A DNA stretch of 5,204 bases from Desulfobacterales bacterium. Its GTDB lineage: Bacteria > Desulfobacterota > Desulfobacteria > Desulfobacterales > JAUWMJ01. This document shows positions 1-5,204 of the stretch, piece by piece; position 1 is the first letter of the stretch; each line of letters starts with the position of its first letter. The translations under genes were made by a program, and so were the position numbers. Below the pieces are notes generated by a model. That model saw nothing but the letters and a program-made list of their open reading frames with translations. It was not told the origin of the DNA and searched no databases. Where the stretch lies: NCBI GenBank assembly GCA_030613225.1, contig JAUWMJ010000266.1, positions 1 to 5,204 of the forward strand, given 5' to 3'.

Positions 1-147
1 TGGGATTCTGATTCAGTTGATTTCAATTATGCAACTCCCGGAACAATCAAAATAAAACTTGAAATTGGTGATGATTCCAATTATTTGCCCTTTGAAACCA
101 TGGTGATACTTCCGGTATTCAGGGAAAAAATCGAGCAGGGATTTTAA
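1..147 (+). CDS. gspJ: Type II secretion minor pseudopilin GspJ, C-terminal end (partial)
   Basis: Frame 1 is open from the window edge to a TAA at 145-147, giving the last 48 residues; the start lies outside the window. The fragment begins WDSDSVDF, continues through PGTIKIKLEI and ends with a beta-rich stretch containing FETMVILPVF. A tryptophan followed by a 'P..IKI.LE' strand and a final hydrophobic 'LP' strand is the usual end of GspJ, where these strands belong to the periplasmic globular domain. GspJ is a minor pseudopilin that forms the pseudopilus tip with GspI and GspK. The identity rests partly on position: the stop is one base before the gspK ATG, and J directly precedes K in T2SS operons. 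Without the N-terminal prepilin signature, another pseudopilin such as GspI is not strictly excluded. Confidence 0.68.
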   Translation, partial: WDSDSVDFNYATPGTIKIKLEIGDDSNYLPFETMVILPVFREKIEQGF

Positions 148-148
148 A

Positions 149-1222
149 ATGCTGTGTCAACCAGTCGCAAATAACAGGGGGATGGCTATTCTTATAACCC
201 TCTCCGTTATAACAGTGTTAATTGCCGCTTCGCTGGAATTAAACAGAAGAGCGCGCGCAGCCGTGTTCTCCGCCGCCGCAACCAGGGACCGACTTACCCT
301 TTCGATCATGGCATCATCAGGAATAAATGCAGCAATGGCAATGCTTGTAAAAGATAAAATGGAGTCAGAAATCGATTCGATTCAAGAGAACTGGGCAGAC
401 CCCGACAAAATCAGCGCTGTGCTAAAGACTATTCCCTTTGATGAAGGAAGCGTAACATTTAAAATAGAAGATGAACTTGGCAAAATCCAGGCAAATGCCC
501 TTGTGACATTTCCCGAAAGCCGAACATTCAATGAGGCTCAGAGAATTTTGTGGGACCGGTTTCTGCGCCTTTTTATCTCATCAGATCTTTTTGAAACTGA
601 AAGCAATCCTACTGCTATCATATGCTCTGTTAAAGACTGGCTCGATTCCGGAGATGATGACGCCATAACCGGATTAAACGGTGCGGAATCAGGATATTAC
701 CAGGACCTTGACCCTGGCTACCCCTGTAAAAACGGGCTGTTTAGTGACATTAGCGAACTTTTGCTGGTAAAAGGTATTACGCCCGAGCATTATTACGGCA
801 CAGAGGAAGCGCCCGGAATGTCAGAGTACATGACTGTTTATGGCATTAAAAACGCCGGAAATAATAAATTTACATTTAAAGGAAAGATAAATATCAATAC
901 CGCTAAGCTTCCGGTATTAATTGCGCTTATGCCCGAAGGATACAAAGACCTCGCGCCGATGATTGACGAATATCGAAAAGAAACCTCAGGGACTGAATAT
1001 ATCCACGCCCTTTCAAGCCCTACATGGTATAAAAACGTACCCGGATGCAGCGATATTAAAATCGATTCTAATATTATAACCACTTCCAGCGACGTTTTTC
1101 GCATCGAATCGACTGCTGCCCTGCACGATATGGAATTAACGATAACATCTGTTATCCTAAGAGAAAAAGATAAGAAAGATAAAAGATGGAAATGCAAGGT
1201 TTTATCCATGAACAGCTCATAG
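149..1222 (+). CDS. gspK: Type II secretion minor pseudopilin GspK
   Basis: GspK is the large minor pseudopilin that caps the pseudopilus tip with GspI and GspJ in the periplasm. The 357-residue product starts with a short leader ending NNRG, followed by MAILITLSVITVLIA, a prepilin peptidase (GspO/PilD) site with cleavage predicted after Gly11. The mature protein has Ile at +5 instead of the usual Glu, which is the hallmark of GspK. The helix runs to about residue 30. Family landmarks follow: NWADP (81-85), the 'IEDELGKI' strand (106-113), DWLDSGDDD (163-171) in the acidic, calcium-binding-type region, GAE.GYY (178-184), ELLLVKGIT (203-211) and the ININTA helix-hairpin-helix-like motif (247-252). 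The ATG at 149 has a CAGGG Shine-Dalgarno about 8 nt upstream inside gspJ, and only this start supplies the leader; ATG 182 is the cleavage residue itself. Oddity: the final Ser-Ser-stop codons lie inside a heptamer repeat array, so the native C-terminus may have been slightly altered. Confidence 0.95.
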   Translation: MLCQPVANNRGMAILITLSVITVLIAASLELNRRARAAVFSAAATRDRLTLSIMASSGINAAMAMLVKDKMESEIDSIQENWADPDKISAVLKTIPFDEGSVTFKIEDELGKIQANALVTFPESRTFNEAQRILWDRFLRLFISSDLFETESNPTAIICSVKDWLDSGDDDAITGLNGAESGYYQDLDPGYPCKNGLFSDISELLLVKGITPEHYYGTEEAPGMSEYMTVYGIKNAGNNKFTFKGKININTAKLPVLIALMPEGYKDLAPMIDEYRKETSGTEYIHALSSPTWYKNVPGCSDIKIDSNIITTSSDVFRIESTAALHDMELTITSVILREKDKKDKRWKCKVLSMNSS

Positions 1223-1283
1223 CTGATAGCTGATAGCTCATGGATGATAGCTGATAGCTCATAGCTCATAGTTCATAGCTCAC
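1214..1283 (+). repeat. Heptamer tandem array A, ten units, consensus AGCTSAT
   Basis: Ten contiguous 7-bp units run in strict register: AGCTCAT or AGCTGAT at 1214, 1221, 1228, 1235, 1249, 1256 and 1263, variants GGATGAT at 1242 and AGTTCAT at 1270, and AGCTCAC at 1277. The array overlaps the end of gspK; its first unit supplies the last two serine codons and the first base of the TAG stop at 1220-1222. Because 7 is not a multiple of 3 and the units join as ATAG or contain TGA, the array stops translation in all three forward frames. The core AGCT is self-complementary. The same unit recurs inverted at 1327-1396 and directly at 3391-3432. Function unknown. Confidence 0.95.
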
Positions 1284-1326
1284 AGGAAAAAAAGAATTCT
1301 TTAACATTTACTTCCACTTGCAGCGG
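1284..1326. other. Non-coding spacer between opposed heptamer arrays, with a 12-bp palindrome
   Basis: These 43 bp separate the two opposed arrays. They contain the perfect palindrome AAAGAATTCTTT at 1291-1302, next to an A-rich run at 1287-1293. There is no convincing promoter, open frame or terminator. If the transcript folds, this spacer would form the loop between the repeat arms. The palindrome could equally be chance in AT-rich DNA. Confidence 0.5.
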
Positions 1327-1396
1327 TACTACCAACTATGAGCTACTAACTACCAACTATCAGCTACCAACTATCAGCTATAAACTATGAGCTATT
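1327..1396 (-). repeat. Heptamer tandem array B, ten units, inverted relative to array A
   Basis: Ten 7-bp units, read on the + strand as AACTATG, AGCTACT, AACTACC, AACTATC, AGCTACC, AACTATC, AGCTATA, AACTATG and AGCTATT from 1334 onward, preceded by a diverged unit at 1327. On the minus strand they read as ATAGCTC, ATAGCTG and GTAGTTG, the same family as array A in opposite orientation, but with a mixture of AGCT and AGTT cores. The length is also 70 bp. The outermost nine bases, CTATGAGCT at 1385-1393, are the exact complement of AGCTCATAG at 1214-1222. The array ends 12 bp before the gspL start codon. Confidence 0.93.
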
Positions 1397-1408
1397 ACAG
1401 GTAATCAC

Positions 1409-2860
1409 ATGAGCCGGAAAATTCTTGGACTTGACATACGAAATTACGCTGTATCTGCGGTTTTAATAAATAGCAGCACTAAATCAGCCCGGATAGAAGC
1501 CCATCACTCTGTTTTAATACCTGACCAAAACGAGGGTAAGTCCGGCCTGACCTTAGCCCTGGAGACAATTGTCAACAAGATGGATACTTCAGGATGCGTG
1601 TGCGTTGCTTCCTTTCCGGCAGAGCTGGTAACTTACAGAAACATCAAAGTCCCTTTTAAAAGTAAGAAAAAAATCATTCAGATCCTCCCTTATGAACTTG
1701 AGCCGACGCTTCCGTTTCCTGTTGAGGGTTTGATAATCGACTTTCACACAATAAAAATTTCCGGCAATGGCGACAATACGGATATTATTGCCGCCGGAGT
1801 TGAAAAGTCCGCAATTAAAACCTACCTTGATGCACTTACCTCTCTTAAGATTGAACCTGAAACTTTAACCATCAGCGGATATTCCACCGCACTATTTCTG
1901 GCCCGTTCTGCCGGCACTCCTGAAAATTGGCTTTTTACAGACATTGAAGTTGATAAAGCCACCATGTTTGCTGTTGCAGGCAAGCGGATATTCATTATTC
2001 GCAGCTTGCCGATATTTTCAACCGCTACTTCTGCTGAAAAATCACTTGGCACAGGTATCCAGCAAACAATAGCTTCATTTAAAGAGCTTTTTGATATCGA
2101 TTTTGAACCGGAAGAGATCCTGCTGACCGGCCCTGGTCTTGAAAAATTTAATTTTGAAAGGGAGTTGTCGCAACTGCTTGATCTTCCCGTAAAACGAATA
2201 GAACTTTTTCGGGAAATCGATATCGACATAGAAAATTACACGGCAAGTTCATGGAATCCTGAAAGGATGGACAATGCGTTGGCTCTTGCCTTATGCGAGA
2301 TTAAAAGGACTGACGGGCTCAATTTTCATAAGGGCGGCTTTGCCGGAAAAGCGTTGCTGGCTAAACATAAAAGCAGCCTTACTAAAACAGGCATTCTGGC
2401 AGGAATAGTTTTAGCACTGGCTCTATTAAATTTGATTCTAAATTCATATTTCATGAACAGCAAAATAGATCGTCTAAACCATCAGATAACAGAAATTTTC
2501 AAAACTACTTTCCCTGAAGTTACAAGGATAGTCGATCCTTTGCAGCAGATGAAGGTGAAGATCGAGGAAGCAAAAAAAAGTGCGTTCCTTTCGGGAAAAA
2601 CAACAAAACAAATTCGCATTGTTGATGTGCTTAAAGAAATAAGCGAACGAATACCTGCCAAAGCAGATATCGAACTTACAAGGCTTATTGTAGCGCAGGG
2701 AAACGTGCTGATTTCCGGAAACACAGACACATTTAATTCGGTGGATGAAATAAAGAGCTGGATCGAACAGTCGGAACTTTTCCAAAAAGTTACCATCACA
2801 TCCACAAATAAGGAAAAATCAGGCAACCGTATCCGATTTAAGCTCAAGGTTATTTTATGA
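1409..2860 (+). CDS. gspL: Type II secretion inner-membrane platform protein GspL
   Basis: GspL is a bitopic inner-membrane protein whose cytoplasmic domain recruits the GspE ATPase and whose periplasmic domain pairs with GspM. The 483-residue product opens with an actin-like (PilM/ASKHA-type) fold: ILGLDIRNYAVSAVLI (5-20), then the family block SFPAELVTYRNIKVPF (68-83) and QILPYELEPTLPFPVE (91-106). A glycine turn LLTGPGL (238-244) and LNFHKGGFA (304-312) close the cytoplasmic part. One membrane helix spans about 327-349. A charged linker containing FPEVTRIVDPLQQMK (368-382) leads to a ferredoxin-like periplasmic domain (about 400-483) resembling PilN. The ATG has only a weak AGG at 1399-1401, 7 nt upstream, lying between array B and the start. 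The 3' end overlaps gspM by ATGA. Unlike the tight J/K and L/M junctions, gspL is separated from gspK by 186 bp of repeats, so it probably depends on its own ribosome loading. Confidence 0.94.
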   Translation: MSRKILGLDIRNYAVSAVLINSSTKSARIEAHHSVLIPDQNEGKSGLTLALETIVNKMDTSGCVCVASFPAELVTYRNIKVPFKSKKKIIQILPYELEPTLPFPVEGLIIDFHTIKISGNGDNTDIIAAGVEKSAIKTYLDALTSLKIEPETLTISGYSTALFLARSAGTPENWLFTDIEVDKATMFAVAGKRIFIIRSLPIFSTATSAEKSLGTGIQQTIASFKELFDIDFEPEEILLTGPGLEKFNFERELSQLLDLPVKRIELFREIDIDIENYTASSWNPERMDNALALALCEIKRTDGLNFHKGGFAGKALLAKHKSSLTKTGILAGIVLALALLNLILNSYFMNSKIDRLNHQITEIFKTTFPEVTRIVDPLQQMKVKIEEAKKSAFLSGKTTKQIRIVDVLKEISERIPAKADIELTRLIVAQGNVLISGNTDTFNSVDEIKSWIEQSELFQKVTITSTNKEKSGNRIRFKLKVIL

Positions 2861-3387
2861 ATCTTAATAAACTTAATAAGCGCGAAAAATATGCGGTTTA
2901 TGCTGGATCGGGTTTGATAGCCCTTTTTATCCTGGTACAGTTTATCATTTCCCCGATTGTCAGCAGCAGGCAGCGTCAGACAAGAACCCTTCAGGCAAAA
3001 ATGAATGTTCTAAAAGATATGCATATCTTAAAAGCCCAATACGATATCATCCTGGAAAAGACTGTAATTTACAAGAAACATTATGCTGCAAGAAAAAAGG
3101 ATTTTACTCTGTTTTCCTTCCTTGATAGACTTACTGTTAAATCAGGGTTGAAAGATAACATAAGCTATATGAAGCCATCAACATCCGTGAGTGAGGGAAG
3201 TCCGTACAAGACTTCAAAGGTCGAGATGAAACTCCAAAGTATAACTTTAAAGCAGTTGACAGCTTATTTGCATGGAATAGAAACATCTAAAAACGCTGTG
3301 AGTATAAAGCGGATTTCGATTGTAAAAACAGGCATTAAAGAAGGATATCTAAATGCTGTTTTGCAGATCGAAACTGTTGAAATATGA
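2857..3387 (+). CDS. gspM: Type II secretion inner-membrane platform protein GspM
   Basis: GspM is a small bitopic protein of the T2SS assembly platform; it pairs with GspL in the inner membrane and helps position it near GspE and GspC. The 176-residue product has a short basic cytoplasmic start (NKLNKREK), one membrane helix at about 13-33, a charged, probably coiled-coil segment at about 36-80, and a small alpha/beta domain at about 84-176 compatible with the ferredoxin-like fold of the family. The ATG overlaps the gspL stop (ATGA, 2857-2860), with AAGG at 2846-2849 at 7 nt, which indicates translational coupling. GspM sequences diverge strongly, so the call rests on topology, size and position after gspL more than on residue motifs. 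A PilO-like protein is the closest structural alternative, but the surrounding gsp genes argue for GspM. Confidence 0.88.
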   Translation: MNLNKLNKREKYAVYAGSGLIALFILVQFIISPIVSSRQRQTRTLQAKMNVLKDMHILKAQYDIILEKTVIYKKHYAARKKDFTLFSFLDRLTVKSGLKDNISYMKPSTSVSEGSPYKTSKVEMKLQSITLKQLTAYLHGIETSKNAVSIKRISIVKTGIKEGYLNAVLQIETVEI

Positions 3388-3390
3388 TTA

Positions 3391-3432
3391 AGCTCATAGC
3401 TCATAGCTCATAGTAAATAGCTGATAGTTCTT
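3391..3432 (+). repeat. Heptamer tandem array C, about six units, AGCTCAT family
   Basis: Three perfect AGCTCAT units (3391, 3398, 3405) are followed by AGTAAAT (3412), AGCTGAT (3419) and the decayed AGTTCTT (3426). The array starts three bases after the gspM stop codon at 3385-3387, in the same orientation and nearly the same placement as array A after gspK. No inverted partner with the same unit lies downstream before gspN; instead an unrelated inverted-repeat module follows. It may be a half-element that lost its second arm. Confidence 0.93.
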
Positions 3433-3486
3433 AATACTGATAAGGCAGCAATTCACGGCTTGAAATTGGAAAGTAGAAATTCGGGA

Positions 3487-3570
3487 CAGAGGAAACGAGC
3501 TTGCGAGTTGGATGTATACAAACTGGCAGAAGCGTCATCAGACATCTTCTGGCACTACTTTGATAAGTGA
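3487..3570 (+). pseudogene. Possible remnant of a four-helix-bundle (S23-like) protein gene
   Basis: One frame within the inverted-repeat module reads QRKRACELDVYKLAEASSD and then IFWHYFDK before a TGA at 3568-3570. The 'LDVYKLAE..SD..W...DKW'-like pattern resembles the first helix of four-helix-bundle proteins related to the 23S rRNA intervening-sequence protein. There is no start codon in the frame, and the remaining helices, including the usual 'R..DSI.ANIAEG' region, are missing, so what is left is about 28 codons. The S23 resemblance is from memory of the family and the stretch is short; chance similarity is possible. A competing frame gives a 23-codon ORF from ATG 3512, with no recognisable content. 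Confidence 0.38.
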
Positions 3571-3617
3571 AACAAAAGCATGAAGGCCAAATTTCCAATT
3601 TCTATTTTCTAATTTCA

Positions 3618-3632
3618 GCGTTCCGTGAACGC
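3618..3632. other. Small perfect hairpin upstream of gspN
   Basis: GCGTTC, loop CGT, GAACGC forms a 6-bp perfect stem 28 bp before the GTG at 3661. No T-run follows, so it is not a standard intrinsic terminator. It overlaps the outer edge of the inverted-repeat module, so it may simply be that element's tip. Confidence 0.55.
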
Positions 3633-3660
3633 CTGCAAATTATCGATATGATGTTACGAA

Positions 3661-4551
3661 GTGCCTAAGATCATGAATAATACAAAGAATAAATTTTTAT
3701 ATATATCATATATAATAGCGGCATTTATTTTTTTTCTTTATATTCTCTTTCCTTCATATGCTGTTAAAACATATATTGAGCATAAACTGGGCAGTATCAA
3801 TCCGGATTTATCAATTTCAATTGATAACATAAATCCGGTTTTCCCTCCGGGCGTCAGGCTTAACACTGTTAGCTTTTATTATATTCGCAGTTTGTTGCTG
3901 GACGCTGAAACGATAAAAATAGTACCGGGGATTTTTTCGGTTTTCAGCTCAAAGACAGCTTTTTCATTTAAGGGCGTTGCTTATGACGGTATAATAAATG
4001 GAAAGGCCATAATTGGCAGCAATGCCGGACATATTAAAATTGATGCAGATCTGTCGGGAATTCAGATAAAAGATATACCTGCTATAAAAATTCCGGCCGG
4101 CATAGAAAAAGAAAAATATAAGGTTTCCGGAATCCTTGGCGGAAAAGTTACATACAGTAATAATAAGGGTTCTGACAGGGTCATGGGAGCAAAACTGGGC
4201 ATATCAGACTGCAGGATAAAGCTTAAAGAACCTGTTTTCAACCATGAAACCTTTACTTTCAGTAAGATTGAAGTCGATTTAGCTGCTACAAATAAAAGAT
4301 TGCAGATCAAAAGCTGCACTATTGATGGAGACAAGGTAAGCGCAAGCCTTTCAGGTTCTATCGTTACAAAAAAGAATTTGGGCTTAAGTGTTTTAAACCT
4401 GAAGGGAAAGATTAAGCTTAAACCTTTATTTTTCGGAAATATGAAAAAAAATCTTCTGGCGAGTATATTCCCTGAAAAAATGTCGGGCAACGGTACCTTT
4501 TCTTTCAGGATTGGCGGCACTTTTAATAACCCTGAATTTACTTTAAAATAG
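3661..4551 (+). CDS. gspN: Type II secretion protein GspN (AsmA-like, inner-membrane anchored)
   Basis: The product (296 residues from GTG) has a short basic N-terminus and a membrane helix at about 12-31 ending FPSYAVKTYIE. The rest is a periplasmic, beta-rich region. Landmarks typical of the GspN kind found with deltaproteobacterial T2SS genes are LSISIDNINPVFPPGVRLN (50-68), the SGILGGKVTYS strand pair (156-166) and the closing MSGNGTFSFRIGGTFNNPEF (274-293), which resembles the AsmA-like 'G.f.f.l.GT...P.f' ending. GspN is accessory and absent from many T2SSs; its exact job is unclear. Start: neither GTG 3661 nor the in-frame ATG 3673 has a good Shine-Dalgarno. The ATG would give a 292-residue protein beginning MNNTKNKFLY, an equally natural topology, and may be the true start. 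The gene is intact, ends at TAG 4549-4551, and its codon use looks similar to that of its neighbours. Confidence 0.86.
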   Translation: MPKIMNNTKNKFLYISYIIAAFIFFLYILFPSYAVKTYIEHKLGSINPDLSISIDNINPVFPPGVRLNTVSFYYIRSLLLDAETIKIVPGIFSVFSSKTAFSFKGVAYDGIINGKAIIGSNAGHIKIDADLSGIQIKDIPAIKIPAGIEKEKYKVSGILGGKVTYSNNKGSDRVMGAKLGISDCRIKLKEPVFNHETFTFSKIEVDLAATNKRLQIKSCTIDGDKVSASLSGSIVTKKNLGLSVLNLKGKIKLKPLFFGNMKKNLLASIFPEKMSGNGTFSFRIGGTFNNPEFTLK

Positions 4552-4552
4552 G

Positions 4553-4785
4553 TAACCGTTCACAGGTTCAGGGTTCAACGTTCAGGGTTAAGGACAAGGA
4601 CAAAATTGAAGACCAGAAGTTCTCGCAAAAAATGCTGGTTTGCCACATAATTGCCAATGTACCGCCAATTTTCAGTTTGGGAATGGCGAAGCCTGGCTTT
4701 ACTCATATAAATACGCCTCCAAAATGGAGTCCGGGGACAAGAATGCAACCTTGAACCCCTGAACCTTTGAACCCGTGAACGGTTA
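4553..4785. repeat. Inverted-repeat module after gspN, built from TTCAG/CTGAA short-period units
   Basis: The outer 11 bases, TAACCGTTCAC (4553-4563) and GTGAACGGTTA (4775-4785), are perfectly complementary. Inside the left end are four 7-bp units at 4566-4593 (GTTCAGG, GTTCAAC, GTTCAGG, GTTAAGG). Inside the right end are four 8-bp units at 4749-4780 (CCTTGAAC, CCCTGAAC, CTTTGAAC, CCGTGAAC), which are the inverse of the left family. The arms enclose about 155 bp at 4594-4748 that are not clearly coding. The module begins one base after the gspN stop. The plan, opposed arms of short repeats around a small centre, matches the gspK-gspL gap although the unit sequence differs. Confidence 0.88.
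4717..4729. other. Small hairpin inside the post-gspN module
   Basis: CTCCA, loop AAA, TGGAG is a perfect 5-bp stem within the module centre. It is too short, and lacks a T-run, to act as an intrinsic terminator. It may be chance. Confidence 0.3.
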
Positions 4786-4796
4786 TGAATCGAATT

Positions 4797-4827
4797 AGCT
4801 GACACCTGAACACTGAAACCTGAAACC
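4797..4827 (-). repeat. Short heptamer array D (AGCTGAC, ACCTGAA, CACTGAA, ACCTGAA)
   Basis: Four 7-bp units at 4797, 4804, 4811 and 4818 plus a partial unit form a short array 11 bp beyond the inverted-repeat module. On the minus strand the units read TTCAGGT, TTCAGTG and TTCAGGT, related to the TTCAG family of the module's left arm and opposite in orientation to it. The first unit, AGCTGAC, also resembles the AGCTGAT unit of array A. It may be the surviving arm of a further, partly decayed module. Confidence 0.75.
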
Positions 4828-5204
4828 AAAAAGTCTTGGAAAGCTATTAACAAACTGGTAATGCACCCGACAGTTTACACTCAATAAATTGATTTAATCG
4901 CTTTAAACGACTAGGATGCTTTTATACTGTCCTGTGAGCGCCCGCCATATATTTCCGAAGTCAATTACTTCCCTTAATCGTGGTTGTTATGTTTTAATTC
5001 CCGCTCTACTTATATTTCCTCTTCTATTCCTTTCCAAAACACTTCCAACATTCAACCCCTGAAAGTCCTTAAATCATGGTCGTTTTACTAAAATTAACAA
5101 TCCGTGTGTATTCGGGACCTGGAGTAGGAGAGACGGTATTTATTGATTTCTCGAAATTTTATAGGGAACGGGTATCTCTGCAGTAATAGAAAATTTGATA
5201 AAGA
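4828..5204. other. Intergenic DNA with no recognisable gene
   Basis: I see no plausible coding region, RNA gene, promoter or terminator in these 377 bases. All frames carry frequent stops. A minus-strand frame is open from the window edge at 5204 down to a stop at 5094-5096 (36 codons), but its sequence is not recognisable and it could be chance. The stretch at 4980-5060 is notably pyrimidine-rich on the + strand. The next operon gene, if any, lies beyond the window. Confidence 0.5.

Larger units (their letters stand above)
3452..3632. repeat. Inverted-repeat module in the gspM-gspN gap
   Basis: The left arm at 3461-3481 (TGAAATTGG to GTAGAAATT) and the right arm at 3597-3617 are inverted copies matching at 19 of 21 positions. 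Outside the arms, TTCACGG (3452-3458) is complementary to CCGTGAA (3623-3629), with a few unpaired bases between the inner and outer blocks, so the structure extends to about 178 bp. The arms enclose 115 bp that contain an apparent gene remnant at 3487-3570. This layout resembles a small non-autonomous element or a long imperfect hairpin. There is no transposase and I could not identify target-site duplications. With array C it fills the whole 273-bp gap between gspM and gspN. Confidence 0.8.

Noticed and set aside
838..1269. 143-codon minus-strand ORF over the gspK 3' end
   Set aside because: It is antisense to conserved gspK motifs, and its start is just the translated heptamer array (MSYELSA, IIHELSA repeats). 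It is a shadow frame.
1214..1396. CRISPR array
   Set aside because: The period is 7 bp with no unique spacers; CRISPR repeats are longer and separated by variable spacers. No cas gene is nearby.
1822..2847. Three minus-strand ORFs inside gspL (1822-2229, 2474-2785, 2482-2847)
   Set aside because: They are antisense to well-conserved GspL coding sequence, overlap one another in different frames and show no domain signature.
4062..4520. 152-codon minus-strand ORF inside gspN
   Set aside because: It lies antisense to the GspN periplasmic domain; the composition is typical of a shadow frame and no family is recognisable.
4553..4785. Intrinsic terminator after gspN
   Set aside because: The outer inverted repeat is 11 bp, but the loop is over 200 bases and no T-run follows, so it does not fit a Rho-independent terminator.
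4575..4853. 92-codon minus-strand ORF downstream of gspN
   Set aside because: It runs through both repeat arms and array D, so most of its sequence is translated repeat units. No recognisable domain or clear ribosome binding site.
5094..5204. C-terminal end of a minus-strand gene entering from the right edge
   Set aside because: Only 36 open codons with unrecognisable content; neighbouring frames are closed, and an open stretch of that length is expected by chance.

Overview
The window carries the 3' part of a type II secretion system (T2SS, general secretory pathway) operon, all on the + strand. It holds the last 48 codons of a probable gspJ, then complete gspK, gspL, gspM and gspN. The rest is repeat-rich intergenic DNA. 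I see no RNA gene, CRISPR array, transposase or minus-strand gene.

The organism is most likely a deltaproteobacterium in the broad sense (Desulfobacterota, perhaps a Desulfobacterales sulfate reducer). This is inferred from three things: the gene order J-K-L-M-N, a GspN of the membrane-anchored AsmA-like kind that I associate with deltaproteobacterial T2SS loci, and the moderately AT-rich DNA with many short-period intergenic repeats. No marker gene is present to confirm it.

Layout: 1-147 gspJ 3' end; 149-1222 gspK; 1214-1396 a gap with two 70-bp heptamer arrays in opposite orientation; 1409-2860 gspL; 2857-3387 gspM, overlapping gspL by 4 nt; 3391-3660 a third heptamer array and an inverted-repeat module; 3661-4551 gspN; 4553-4785 a second inverted-repeat module built from a different short repeat; 4797-4827 a short heptamer array; 4828-5204 DNA in which I recognise nothing.

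Function: J and K are minor pseudopilins of the pseudopilus tip. L and M are bitopic inner-membrane proteins of the assembly platform; L links the GspE ATPase to the periplasmic side. N is an inner-membrane-anchored accessory protein. The J/K and L/M junctions are tight, as expected for translational coupling. The K/L and M/N junctions, and the DNA after N, are filled with repeats. Those repeats are the most unusual part of the window: short units with a 7- or 8-nt period, arranged as opposed arms around a small centre, beginning at or just after the upstream stop codon. One centre seems to hold a remnant of a four-helix-bundle (S23-like) gene. I found no sign of a new enzymatic or defence system; the interest lies in these modules.
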